NCBI GenBank assembly: GCA_965247505.1
Contig: OZ252020.1
Coordinates: 558,001 to 622,000, forward strand
Source of the DNA: CAIYRG01 sp965247505
GTDB lineage: Bacteria; Pseudomonadota; Alphaproteobacteria; Micropepsales; Micropepsaceae
DNA: 64,000 nt
Reading direction: 5' to 3'
Shown here in pieces: positions 45,427 to 54,267 of the stretch; the stretch's first letter is position 1, and every line of letters begins with the position of its first letter. Position numbers and translations under genes: made by a program. The notes below the pieces were generated by a model that did not search any database, had not been told where the DNA came from, and saw only the letters and a list, made by a program, of their open reading frames with translations.

Positions 45427-46533
45427 CCTTGCCTATCCGGTTAACGCCCATGACCGCTACATGTAGGGTGCCGCCACTCTCCCGAGTAAAGCTCGGCATA
45501 GGTTGGAGCAGAGGTGTCGCCCGCGATGCCGAGCAATGAGCGGAAGGCGTTGAACGGGGAGAACCGCCTGTTGAAGCGGAAGGTGAACTCGTTGAGGTAG
45601 GCTTGTAGGTGCTGGTGGCTAACGCCGTGGTGGATCCCGATCAGCCACGTCTTCAGGTTGGCGAAAACCAGATGGATGATCGGCAGGTATTGCTCGGCAA
45701 CCTCTGGATCACCACACTCGGCAACAGCGAAGTGCTCATAGCCGCGCTTACCGAGGCCAGCATAGCCGCTCCAATCGTCATTAACGATCAGCGATCCCGG
45801 CGCGACGGTGCTCTCGACGAACCCACAGAGCGACTCGGCGCTACGGTCGAGCACGACGGCGAGCCGAACGCGTCCGGCATAGTGTCCGTCTTTCCGGTTG
45901 TCGAGCTTGGTGCCCGGCTTTCGATGACGCACCTCGATGGCACAGGAGACGGGAACCTTGTGGTGAACACCACGGCCTTCCCCACGCGTTCGCCCGCCAA
46001 CCCAGGTTTCGTCCACCTCAACATGGTTCTTGGGCTGTCCACCGATCCTGTCTTGGTTGGGCCGCACCATGCCTGAGCGGAGCTTGTGGAGAATTTGAAA
46101 GGCCGTCTCGTAGCGCGAAAGACCAAGTTGCCGCTGAAACTGCACGGCGGACATGCCGGGCGTCTGACTGGCGACCAGATAAGCGGCCCAGAACCAGACG
46201 TTCAGCGGAGTGTGGCTACGCTCCATCACTGTTCCCACCGTCAGCCCGGTGTTCTGGCGGCACTTGCGGCAGCGCAGGACGCCAGGGCGGTTTTCAAAGT
46301 GGAACGGCTCTCCCGCCGTGCCGCAGTGCAGGCAGGCAAAGCCGTCTCCCCAGCGGGCTTTCTCCAGGTAGGCGGCGCAGGCCGCATCATCGGGGAAAAG
46401 GCGCTGGAACTCGGGTAGCGAATGCGGGAATGGGAGATCGGCGCGGTCGAGAACATCCATGGCGCGCTCCCCTATATCCGGTTTGCGCCCATTCTAGCCC
46501 TAGTGGGTGTGGGTGTAAACCGGATAGGCAAGG
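45427..46533 (-). mobile_element. IS1595-family element, complete copy
   Basis: Ends are CCTTGCCTATCCGGTT at both sides in inverted orientation. The target, a run of AAAGG repeats in the peptide gene, makes the eight-base duplication hard to define and it was not resolved. The left end is identical to the start of the truncated copy at 16110. Confidence 0.82.
45441..46460 (-). CDS. IS1595-family transposase, intact
   Basis: 339 residues. Zinc ribbon (CLHCG and CRKC), then HVEVDETWVGGRTRG, VNDDWSGYAGLGKRGYEHF, and the final VFANLKTWLIGIHHGVSHQHLQAYLNEFTFRFNRRFS that completes the DDE-type core. The length and the ISXO2-like layout are normal, and no stop or shift is present. This copy could move other elements with the same ends. 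Confidence 0.93.
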   Translation of the reverse strand: MDVLDRADLPFPHSLPEFQRLFPDDAACAAYLEKARWGDGFACLHCGTAGEPFHFENRPGVLRCRKCRQNTGLTVGTVMERSHTPLNVWFWAAYLVASQTPGMSAVQFQRQLGLSRYETAFQILHKLRSGMVRPNQDRIGGQPKNHVEVDETWVGGRTRGEGRGVHHKVPVSCAIEVRHRKPGTKLDNRKDGHYAGRVRLAVVLDRSAESLCGFVESTVAPGSLIVNDDWSGYAGLGKRGYEHFAVAECGDPEVAEQYLPIIHLVFANLKTWLIGIHHGVSHQHLQAYLNEFTFRFNRRFSPFNAFRSLLGIAGDTSAPTYAELYSGEWRHPTCSGHGR

Positions 46534-46715
46534 CTTTTTCCTTTGCCTTTGCCTTTGCCTTTTCCACCCGGCGCATCCGTGTCACCGTCTTGAGCCATTG
46601 CTTCTGTGGTCATTATTGGAACGACAGCAATAGCTGAGCCGACCAGTAACGCCTTCAGAAATCCGCGGCGATCTGGGCTCACTTGAGCAAGAATGGCTTC
46701 TATTGATTTTCCCAT

Positions 46716-47218
46716 ACAGGCCTCTCTATTTGTTCGTCTTAATCGTTGATTGCTCCGGCACAGCGCCAAAGAGCGCATCTTGTGAATGGCGAACAATAAC
46801 GACCTAGGCTTAGCTTGCTGAACCCAATCTGAATGACGCGTTCATCAATGATGAATCGATGCTCATTCTCTCGTTTGCAAAATGAAATATGCGTAACAAT
46901 CGAAACGATTTTTTGTACCGGTCATCACCGAAAGCTGAATTTTGCCGATCGTTCGAACGACAGATCATGAATCCTTCCGCAGTGTGACCGGCATTTAATC
47001 TGCTTGCGCATTGGAGGCCAACAATTATCGGCTGCCGTCTTATCGGCGCGGCGAGAAAGGCTGCGGCATGGAAGGCATCGAGACTCTTGCAGCGAATATG
47101 ACCGAGATAGTTGAGCCGGAATCATCCGCGCGGATTGTATGACATTTGATCAAACTGGCCTTTTGGGTAATGTCCGCTTCACTCCCGAAAGCAGACATGG
47201 CCACCACCAATGCGTTCT
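46716..47218. other. Intergenic region with a palindromic repeat
   Basis: About 500 bases. A hairpin of the dispersed family lies at 47170-47198 (ATGTCCGCTT and AAAGCAGACAT). Nothing else recognised; it must hold the promoter of the GK peptide gene. Confidence 0.5.
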
Positions 47219-49318
47219 CTATTGCCGCGGCTGGATGTGCACCAAATAATTGTTGTGATCGACATACCAGAGCGAGATCGGATCGGTGGAATCGTCGATC
47301 CAGCTTTTGCGGTTGTGCGAATAGGGCTCGGGCAGCACATAGGTGATCCAGTACTCGGTCTTAGGATCAAGCCGCACATAGCGGCCGGTCTGAACCGCGC
47401 CGGCCCAGATCTCGCCATTCTTGTCCGCATTGGCCTCGTAAAAGGCGCCGTAATAGAGCAGCGGCGCGACGAATTCCTTCAACACGCGCGTTTCCGCATC
47501 AAGGCGCGTCAGCGCCCCGCCCTTGCCGCCCGACCAAAGATTGTTGAGGGAATCGAAGGCGCTGCGGCCGGGGCCCTGACGGGGATAGCTGGAACGACGT
47601 TCGATCACCTCGTTCGTTTCGGTATCGAACATGATCACCCAATCGAAGCCCCATGCGCCGCCGCCGATAAATCTGCCGTCTGCACTAATATCGGTGCCGT
47701 AAGTACTGGCGACATTTTGGACCGGCCAGGTCTCGACATATTGGCCGGTCTCAGGATCGGTTTTGGTCACTAAGCCATTTCGTATTTTCCAAATATAGCC
47801 GTCCGGCGCGACCGCCCAGTTCCCGCCCATCGGACGGTTACATTCCCGCGGGGTTCCGTCGTCCATAAGACGCGCGGGCGGCCTGATCATGTGAAGCTCC
47901 TCGGTCTCCGGATCGATGCGCGTCAGCGTATGGGTCCAGTTCTGCGAACTCCATATCTCGTTATCGTTGACTACCGTTATCCAATGCGTTCCGGGAATAC
48001 AGCCCTCCTCGACGGGTAGATAAACTTCCCCAGTGATCCCTGTTGCCGGATCGAGCCTGCCGATACGCGGGCCACGATGCGGCGAATACCAAAGCTGATC
48101 GTCCGCGGCCTGGGCCACATCATGGGGCGCCAGATAAAGACGTGGTAATTCATATTCGGTCACAATCACTTGCGTGGCCGGACCTGTCGGATAAGGCATG
48201 ACCTTGAATTTAGGATCCTCCGAATCGGGTCCGCGCACCCGGGCAAGCCATTGCACCAACATCTCTTCCGTTTCGGGGGTCATGCGTCCCCTGGGATTGC
48301 GATTGACCAATGTCGAGCCTTGGTAGTGGCTCATCCGATCCACCACATTGCGCCAGCCATTTTCGTCGAACCGTGCGCGGAAGATCTGCCGATAGGAATG
48401 GCACCAATTGCAATTGTTCGCGAGCGTGCGCTTTTCCTCCATCGTGCCGGGCAGGTTCATCAGCCATTCGGCCCCGCTAATCTGGCCTTTGATGTCCATG
48501 GTCGGCGGCAACAACTCGTCTAATGTCACCGGTTCGAGAACAATCTCTTCCAGATCCGGCGCACCGTCGATTGCAAGCTCGTCGCGGCGATAGGGTTTCC
48601 AGCGCAAGGGCCTTGCGATGCGTAAGGTGTAATCGCCGGTGGGAAGCTGCGGGAATTCATATCCGCCCAACTCATTGCTGTAGACGGTGGTCCGGATATT
48701 GTTCTGCATTGCTATCAACTGCACCATAATGCCTTCGAGCGGGTCACCGGCCTCGGAGCGGACAATCCCTGTCGGCCCGCCATCCAAATTGCCGCGGTAA
48801 TCGAAAGCCATGCTGTCGTCTACCGAAGCATTATAGCGGGGATTGGCCGGCAGATTCACATCGACCGAGGCAATACAACACTCGCCGCTTTTGAGATAGG
48901 CAACGATATCGGCGATGTCATCATCGCTCATCGTGTGCTGAAAGCCGGGCATCAGCGGCCCGCCCTCGCGGATTTTCTGCGCGACATTTTCGTCATTCAC
49001 CGGTGCGCCGGACAAAATCAAATTGGAGCGCTCATAAAGCCCTTCGAGCATCGGTGCAGGCGAGCCAGCCGCATTGGTGTAAGAATTGTGGCAGGTCCAA
49101 CAGCGGTAATAATAAATCTCTTGGCCACGTGCGGGACCAGAAGGCGCGGCCTGCTGAAAAGTGTAGACTTGCGTGGAGCGCTGCAGATCGTCCGTATACG
49201 TCCCGCGGCCGGACCCGGCGACATCTTGCGAAGCATCTGTCTGCGCTGCGGCTCCTCCTGCGCTCAGGGCCATCACGAACACCGCCAAGCCGGTCAAAAA
49301 ATCTATTTTCCGCTGCAT
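47219..49318 (-). CDS. Dihaem cytochrome fused to carboxypeptidase-regulatory and propeller domains
   Basis: About 699 residues from ATG 49318 (MQRKIDFLTGLAVFVMALSAGG). Signal peptide, then a cytochrome c domain with haem motif CWTCH (residues 73-77) and axial Met in GGPLMPGFQ. A carboxypeptidase-regulatory-like Ig fold follows (PTGIVRSEAGDPLEGIMVQL, GGYEFPQLPTGDYTLRIARPL). A second haem motif CNWCH lies at 303-307. The last 330 residues are a virginiamycin-B-lyase-like propeller (APHDVAQAADDQLWYS, NRPMGGNWAVAPDGYIWKI, TYGTDISADGRFIGGGAWG). It probably handles electrons in the periplasm with a quinone or alcohol-type donor. Two membrane proteins upstream on the same strand may be partners. 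Confidence 0.82.
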   Translation of the reverse strand: MQRKIDFLTGLAVFVMALSAGGAAAQTDASQDVAGSGRGTYTDDLQRSTQVYTFQQAAPSGPARGQEIYYYRCWTCHNSYTNAAGSPAPMLEGLYERSNLILSGAPVNDENVAQKIREGGPLMPGFQHTMSDDDIADIVAYLKSGECCIASVDVNLPANPRYNASVDDSMAFDYRGNLDGGPTGIVRSEAGDPLEGIMVQLIAMQNNIRTTVYSNELGGYEFPQLPTGDYTLRIARPLRWKPYRRDELAIDGAPDLEEIVLEPVTLDELLPPTMDIKGQISGAEWLMNLPGTMEEKRTLANNCNWCHSYRQIFRARFDENGWRNVVDRMSHYQGSTLVNRNPRGRMTPETEEMLVQWLARVRGPDSEDPKFKVMPYPTGPATQVIVTEYELPRLYLAPHDVAQAADDQLWYSPHRGPRIGRLDPATGITGEVYLPVEEGCIPGTHWITVVNDNEIWSSQNWTHTLTRIDPETEELHMIRPPARLMDDGTPRECNRPMGGNWAVAPDGYIWKIRNGLVTKTDPETGQYVETWPVQNVASTYGTDISADGRFIGGGAWGFDWVIMFDTETNEVIERRSSYPRQGPGRSAFDSLNNLWSGGKGGALTRLDAETRVLKEFVAPLLYYGAFYEANADKNGEIWAGAVQTGRYVRLDPKTEYWITYVLPEPYSHNRKSWIDDSTDPISLWYVDHNNYLVHIQPRQ

Positions 49319-49665
49319 ATTCCAATCTCCCGCATTATTTCCTGCGCAATGCTGTGTTGCCCGCACTCTGCTTATTGGTGTTCCGGCGTCTTAGTTCCAC
49401 AATTAAATTCGGCCACCATGCCCGCGCCCCTCCGCGAAGCTGCGTTTTCGGGAGGCTAGCATGAATCCAAAATGATCCAATCACGGCGCTAAAGCGTCAC
49501 TAATGGCGGTTTTCAGTCAAAAAATTACTGCACAGCAGGGTGAAGGTGTTTCAGCGGCTCATGGCCATTTGCGCCTAGAAAATAGGCTCTCCGAACGCCA
49601 AAGATTTGCCTGCTCGGTGAGGCAAATTGCCAATCAACTTGTTTGGGGGCCGCGGGACGCAGGAT
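49319..49665. other. Intergenic region, no gene recognised
   Basis: About 347 bases between the cytochrome gene and the small membrane genes on the same strand. Likely holds the cytochrome promoter. No hairpin or further gene was noticed. Confidence 0.4.
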
Positions 49666-50151
49666 CTAAGGCCGATAGAAGGTCAGCAAACGCCCGCAGG
49701 TGAGAACGGCAAACCAGAGGAAAAACGATATTCCGGCAATAAGCCTGATTTGCGTTGAGGCATCTTGCCCTGCGCCCACCGCCTTCGACTGACGAAATGC
49801 CGCGCTATAAAAAACAAGGATGTTCAGCCCTGCCAATGCCATGAACACCATCTTGAACTGAAACGCGCGGTTGTAGAGATATTGATCCGGGTATGCGCAC
49901 AGAAACAACGAGCCCGTAATCAAATTAAGCGTGTAACCCGCTATCCCTACGGGGATGAGGCGATGCAATGCCGCGACTGGAATAGCTTTGGCCATACCCA
50001 TCAAACGCAAATCAAAAAGCCCGACTGTTCCGATGAGAAACGACAAACCGATAAAATGGAGGGACTCAGTGGTCGCCCAGACCCACTGGCTGGAGCGCCC
50101 AAACGCACCCCATTGGGTTGCTCTAGCCCACATTTCAAAATCTTCGATCAA
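49666..50151 (-). CDS. Small integral membrane protein (DUF6644-like), first
   Basis: 161 residues from a TTG at 50151, 17 bases beyond the stop of the preceding gene. Four helices, with WVWATTESLHFIGLSFLIGTVGLFDLRLMG near the start and AFQFKMVFMALAGLNILVF in the middle. A His after the first loop (ESLHFIGL) matches the neighbouring protein (LVLHAVGM) and could bind haem. Function unknown. The pair forms an operon and reads towards the cytochrome gene. Confidence 0.68.
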   Translation of the reverse strand: MIEDFEMWARATQWGAFGRSSQWVWATTESLHFIGLSFLIGTVGLFDLRLMGMAKAIPVAALHRLIPVGIAGYTLNLITGSLFLCAYPDQYLYNRAFQFKMVFMALAGLNILVFYSAAFRQSKAVGAGQDASTQIRLIAGISFFLWFAVLTCGRLLTFYRP

Positions 50152-50168
50152 GGCGCGGCAACTCCGTC

Positions 50169-50669
50169 CTAGTTAAAAACCGTTAGGCGCGTATAGGTGT
50201 AGGCAAGAAACCGCCCGGCGACGATCGTGCACAGCCAAAGACCAAGCAGCAGCGCCGCTAATCTTTTGTCTCGCAACAACGGAATCGACGAACCAGCTTC
50301 CGGGTCGGAAAAAAATCTCTTATTGATTTTTGTAAATACGATCAGTGCCAGAACAACCAAGGACATTTTGGCGTAGAATAGAGGATTGGTTAGCGCCTTG
50401 GTGGGATAAGCGATCAGCAACAACACGCCGGAAAAAACGTTCACGCCAAACCCGATCCAGCACAAAGGCACGAACGGCCCCAAAGAGGACAGCGGCACCC
50501 GCGCCGCCAGACCTAATATGCGCAAGCTCACCACGATGTGCGTGCCGACCAGCAATGCCATTCCAACTGCATGTAGAACGAGCATGGCGGGGAAAACGAA
50601 AACCGAATTTGTTTCGCGCAAGAAAGTGGTAAGCGCACCTTCCTCGATCCAGAGCAAAAACGGATCCAT
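50169..50669 (-). CDS. Small integral membrane protein (DUF6644-like), second
   Basis: 166 residues from ATG 50669. Four helices, with FPAMLVLHAVGMALLVGTHIVVSLRILGLAARVPL, PLCWIGFGVNVFSGVLLLIAYP, and a last helix LLLGLWLCTIVAGRFLAYTY. It is a clear paralog of the 49666-50151 protein in layout. It may be a membrane anchor or cytochrome b-like partner of the dihaem protein. Confidence 0.7.
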   Translation of the reverse strand: MDPFLLWIEEGALTTFLRETNSVFVFPAMLVLHAVGMALLVGTHIVVSLRILGLAARVPLSSLGPFVPLCWIGFGVNVFSGVLLLIAYPTKALTNPLFYAKMSLVVLALIVFTKINKRFFSDPEAGSSIPLLRDKRLAALLLGLWLCTIVAGRFLAYTYTRLTVFN

Positions 50670-50928
50670 CGCGTATTCTTAGCGCAGCAGGGTCTTGCCC
50701 GGCCGGCTCCCCAGAATTGATGTCGTCAGCCTATGGCATGGCAGCTTCATGATCCAGACGGCCACAGGCTTAAGCGATAATCCGTACTAAGCGAAACCCG
50801 GCACCAAGCGCCTGCCAAACCCCTTCAAGCGGGTATTTGAGCAGCGACCACCTCCGTTTACTTGGTGCCTCAGCGGCTATAGTTTGGCCCATCGCGCGGA
50901 AAGCGTAGGAAAGTGGAGGGACACAGCG

Positions 50929-51963
50929 ATGAGACAGGTTCGATCAGCCCGGACGGCACAAATATTGGCGGTTATCGCAATCGCCTTGGGTGGAACTCCA
51001 CCTGCGCTTGCTCAGAATGCGCCCGACAACATCGATGTCACGCTTGGTGATGTGTCGATGAACAAGGTTCCGGGTCTCGTTGCCGAGGACGAGGGCATCT
51101 ATGCCAAACATGGCCTTGTCGTAAACCAATACATTACGCCTGGCGCCGCCGATAAGGCGCGCCGCCAGGGCGTGGACGTTCCGCAAGAATATGTGAAGGT
51201 CAACGCCGCGGATGACGCGCATATTGCGATCGGCGGTGGAACCCCGATGATTGTGCGCTCTGTGCGACTTGTCGGCGCGAGCGACCGGGTTGTCATTGCA
51301 ACCTTCGAAGATCGGGTACGCAATCACATTGTCTCTTCAACGGATATCGCCTCGGCCGAAGATCTCAGAGGCAAACGGCTGGGCTTTAATAGCGACGGCT
51401 CGGTCACGCATCTTGCCGCGCTTAGTTTTGTAAAGCAGATGGGTTGGGATCCAGATTTGGACGTCTCGTTATACCTTAGAGGCAATACGCCTGATGCAAT
51501 CCTCAGCGGTCAGATCGATGCATTTGTCGGTAGCATTCTCGTCCGCTCGCTTGCGGATCAGGCCGGCTTGAAGGATCTGATTGATCTCACGCAATTCGAC
51601 ATTCCTGTTGCGGGTTCGGGCCTGAATGTCGAGCGTGCCTGGTATGCGGATAATCGCGATATTGCTAAGCGCTTCACGATGTCCATCATCGAGGCGGTTG
51701 CCCTAATGAAGACCGATCGGGAGGTCTTCGCCCGGGCCATGGCCAAGTGGTTCAACATCACCGATCCTGCCGTCGTCGATATGATGCATGAAGAAGTGGC
51801 AATCATTGTAGAAAAGCCCTACCCCACGGTGGACGGCATCCGGAACACAATGGATGTCTATAATTTCCGTGAAATGCGAAAACACCAAGTGGAAGATTTC
51901 TACGACGCAAGCATCGTCACCGAACTCGACGAAAGCGGCTTCATCGACGATCTCTACCGCTAG
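50929..51963 (+). CDS. Orphan ABC-type substrate-binding protein, paralog of 7499-8503
   Basis: ATG at 50929 follows GTGGAGGG. Signal peptide ending PALAQN. Body: VTLGDVSMNKVPGLVAEDEGIYAKHGL, IAIGGGTPMIVRSV, EDLRGKRLGFNSDGSVTHLAALSFVKQMGW, PYPTVDGIRNTMDVYNFREMRKHQVEDFYD. It lines up with the first orphan binding protein over its whole length, so both come from one duplication. No transporter genes nearby. Ligand unknown. Confidence 0.85.
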   Translation: MRQVRSARTAQILAVIAIALGGTPPALAQNAPDNIDVTLGDVSMNKVPGLVAEDEGIYAKHGLVVNQYITPGAADKARRQGVDVPQEYVKVNAADDAHIAIGGGTPMIVRSVRLVGASDRVVIATFEDRVRNHIVSSTDIASAEDLRGKRLGFNSDGSVTHLAALSFVKQMGWDPDLDVSLYLRGNTPDAILSGQIDAFVGSILVRSLADQAGLKDLIDLTQFDIPVAGSGLNVERAWYADNRDIAKRFTMSIIEAVALMKTDREVFARAMAKWFNITDPAVVDMMHEEVAIIVEKPYPTVDGIRNTMDVYNFREMRKHQVEDFYDASIVTELDESGFIDDLYR

Positions 51964-52055
51964 CAACGCTGCCCGCGGGCATTGATCGCGAAGGTGCAAA
52001 ACCGCTCTGACGACTAGTGGTGCCTTGTGCCCGTGGCATAGAGGGGGGTTGCGTT

Positions 52056-53147
52056 ATGTTTCGCGCGCGCAGACGCAAGAAATCTGGGGTTCAAACTCTA
52101 CTTATTGGCTTGCCGGTTCTGTTTTTGATGTCGGCGCCAGCTATTGCGCAGGAGCCGGTTGCATGGGGCGCAGAACTAGAGTTCCACACATTCTCTATTG
52201 TTGCCATCGATCCACGCACCGGTGAGTCCGGTGTTGCCGTAACCACGCGTAGGCCCTGCGTCGGCAATGCCGTCACCTGGGTCCGCCCCGGCGTGGGCGC
52301 GGTTGCGACGCAAGGCAGAACCCGCCTGGAATACGGCAATGAGCTCCTCGATCTCTTGGAGCTCGGGATAACTCCGCAAGAAGCGATGGACCGCGTGGTT
52401 GCAGCAGATGAAGAAAGCCAACATCGACAAGTAGGCGTCATCGATATGAGCGGGCGCACAGCACAGTGGACGGGCTCCGAGCAATATCGTGATGAAGCGC
52501 AAGGCGATTTGGTGGCGATGCGAACCGGCATGAACTACGCGGTTCAAGGAAATTCTTTGGTTGGCACATTTGTGGTCGACGCTGTCGCAGAAACGTTTGA
52601 GAGTAGCGAGGGAAAACAACGCCACCTTGCAGATCGGTTGATTGAAGCCATTGAAGCAGGTCAGGAACTTGGCGGGGATGGACGCCATGGTGAAACGCAA
52701 TCGGCCGCCGTTCTGGTTGCCGATCCCCGCCCCGGCACGTCGCGCCGGCCGGACATGATCAATGTGGATATCAATGTTTGCGAGCATGCCACACCGGTTG
52801 CCGAGATGCGCCGCATCTATGACACGATCTCCGAGACTCTCGGTTTTAGGGAACTTCGGCAGTTCAAGGGTAATGATGTCGTACAGCTCAAAATTATGCT
52901 CCACGCCCTCGGTTATTTTGAGACGGATTCGCCCGAACTCTCGCTCGAAGGCCCGACGATCAATGTCTTTGATAATCCGGTTATCTCAGCCGTGGATCGT
53001 TTTCGCGCAGACCAACGCTGGACAACCGCCGTCCCAGGCTATGTCGATGCCCGAATGATCGAGCAGCTCTGGATAAGCCTTGAGGAAAGCGGGCAAGCCG
53101 ACGGGGTTCGGGCGCAGCTGCTGGAAATCGCGCGCGTCGATCGTTAG
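52056..53147 (+). CDS. DUF1028 Ntn-hydrolase-like protein with peptidoglycan-binding tail
   Basis: 363 residues from ATG 52056 with GAGGGGGG upstream and a signal peptide (about 12-30, ending AIAQ). DUF1028 pattern: HTFSIVAIDPRTGESGVAVTTRRPCVGNAVTWVRPGVGAVATQ, YGNELLDLLELGITPQEAMDRVV, RQVGVIDMSGRTAQWTG, NSLVGTFVVDAVAETFE. The catalytic-type start after the signal is not fixed. The tail has a PGBD-like part (KGNDVVQLKIMLHALGYFETDSPELSLEG). It is probably a secreted amidase-like enzyme. It precedes the 53260 gene by 112 bases. Confidence 0.82.
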   Translation: MFRARRRKKSGVQTLLIGLPVLFLMSAPAIAQEPVAWGAELEFHTFSIVAIDPRTGESGVAVTTRRPCVGNAVTWVRPGVGAVATQGRTRLEYGNELLDLLELGITPQEAMDRVVAADEESQHRQVGVIDMSGRTAQWTGSEQYRDEAQGDLVAMRTGMNYAVQGNSLVGTFVVDAVAETFESSEGKQRHLADRLIEAIEAGQELGGDGRHGETQSAAVLVADPRPGTSRRPDMINVDINVCEHATPVAEMRRIYDTISETLGFRELRQFKGNDVVQLKIMLHALGYFETDSPELSLEGPTINVFDNPVISAVDRFRADQRWTTAVPGYVDARMIEQLWISLEESGQADGVRAQLLEIARVDR

Positions 53148-53193
53148 GCCGCAACATAATTGGCACGGATTGGTCGCACTGAGCCGCCAAGAT

Positions 53194-53219
53194 GGTATTC
53201 TTTTGGGCGATAGAATACC
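53194..53219. terminator. Inverted repeat between genes, possible terminator
   Basis: GGTATTCT and AGAATACC form an eight-base stem around a ten-base loop, 47 bases after the DUF1028 stop. No U-run follows directly, so it may be a terminator or an operator for the next gene. Confidence 0.4.
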
Positions 53220-53259
53220 GAGTAGTCAATCGCCCGCGCTTTCGGGCAGGAGTGGGGCC

Positions 53260-54171
53260 ATGTCCAGAGGTTCAAAAGCGCCGGTAAACGCGCCGGCAGA
53301 TCAGCAAATGACACGATATGTCCGGCAGCCGAGCCTGTGCTTAGGCGCGCTCTGCCTTATGGCAATGATGGGACAGCCGGTAATAATGGGAGGCGGATTT
53401 GCGCGAGCGGCCGAGCCGCAACCCAATATTCCAAATCTCTCCGGCTATTGGGCACGCCCGGAGGCACCAACCGTTCGCGTGTTTCAACAGCCTGACGCTG
53501 GACCAGGCCCAATCGTCAACACCGACGACACGGTGGTATTTAAGATCGGCGACTTCAACGACCCGATCCTGTTGCCCCATGCGGCACAGGCCGTAGAAGC
53601 GCATGGCGATTATGGCCGTGCCGGTCGGGTGCGCTATGAACCTTGGGCGCTGTGCTTGCCCATAGGTGTTCCACACGCGCTGAATCAGGCCGGGCCAATC
53701 CAGATCCTGCAGAGCGAGGATCAGGTGACCATCCTTTACCAGCGCGGGCAGCAGATCAGACGCATCGACTTAAATCGCGATCACCCCGAAAACCTCAAAC
53801 CCAGCTGGTATGGCCATTCGGTTGGGCATTATGAGGGCTCCGATACCTTATTGGTCGACACCGTCGCGCAAGATTCGAGAAGCGAAGTAGATAGTTTTGG
53901 TACGCCAAAGAGCGAAGCCATCCACGTTGTCGAGCGCTATACGCTCTCAAACGATCGGCAGAGCATCGACATTAATTTTACCGTCAAAGATCCGAACACA
54001 TTCACCGCTCTCTGGTCGGCGAAGGCGAATTACGTGCCGCTTAGGACCAGGCGCAATTATACCGGTGCAGGTGACTATCAAGAAAAAATCCAAAGCCTGA
54101 TCTGTCAGGAAAATAATCGCGACTCTGCGGGAGAGCGTACAATTCCAATCGACCATACGCCGGACTTTTGA
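53260..54171 (+). CDS. Secreted protein of the VGHYEG family, unknown role
   Basis: 303 residues from ATG 53260, after GGAG; the frame is open upstream but without support. A signal peptide follows a long basic start (MSRGSKAPVNAPADQQ, then CLGALCLMAMMG). Hallmark segments: PWALCLPIGVPHALNQAGPIQI, SWYGHSVGHYEGSDTLLVDTVA, SEAIHVVERYTLSNDRQSID, and the ending HTPDF. A degenerate relative is at 41284-42145. Such proteins are widespread in proteobacterial and acidobacterial genomes, often near DUF6152 genes, but unstudied. Confidence 0.78.
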   Translation: MSRGSKAPVNAPADQQMTRYVRQPSLCLGALCLMAMMGQPVIMGGGFARAAEPQPNIPNLSGYWARPEAPTVRVFQQPDAGPGPIVNTDDTVVFKIGDFNDPILLPHAAQAVEAHGDYGRAGRVRYEPWALCLPIGVPHALNQAGPIQILQSEDQVTILYQRGQQIRRIDLNRDHPENLKPSWYGHSVGHYEGSDTLLVDTVAQDSRSEVDSFGTPKSEAIHVVERYTLSNDRQSIDINFTVKDPNTFTALWSAKANYVPLRTRRNYTGAGDYQEKIQSLICQENNRDSAGERTIPIDHTPDF

Positions 54172-54267
54172 CGCGAGACGGCGTTCTCGGGGCGGCTCCT
54201 GCCCGAATTTTCAAGCCGGGGCCGAAAATCCCATGCGTCCGAAGCCCATTTGTGGCAATAAAGCCCC

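Larger units (their letters stand above)
45378..46715 (-). pseudogene. Tat-signal peptide with (Gly-Lys)n tail, split by IS1595
   Basis: ATG at 46715 gives MGKSIEAILAQVSPDRRGFLK, a canonical twin-arginine signal (SPDRRGFLK followed by ALLVGSAIAVVPIMTTEAMA). After QDGDTDAPGG the sequence is a repeat of Gly-Lys until the IS end at 46533, where the frame would read into SLAYPVYTHTH. On the other side of the IS (45426 down) the same frame resumes with GKGKGKGKGKGKGNRN and a TAG at 45378. Without the IS the protein would be about 80 residues: a Tat leader and a basic GK tail. It lies beside the PqqD fusion gene. Confidence 0.78.
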
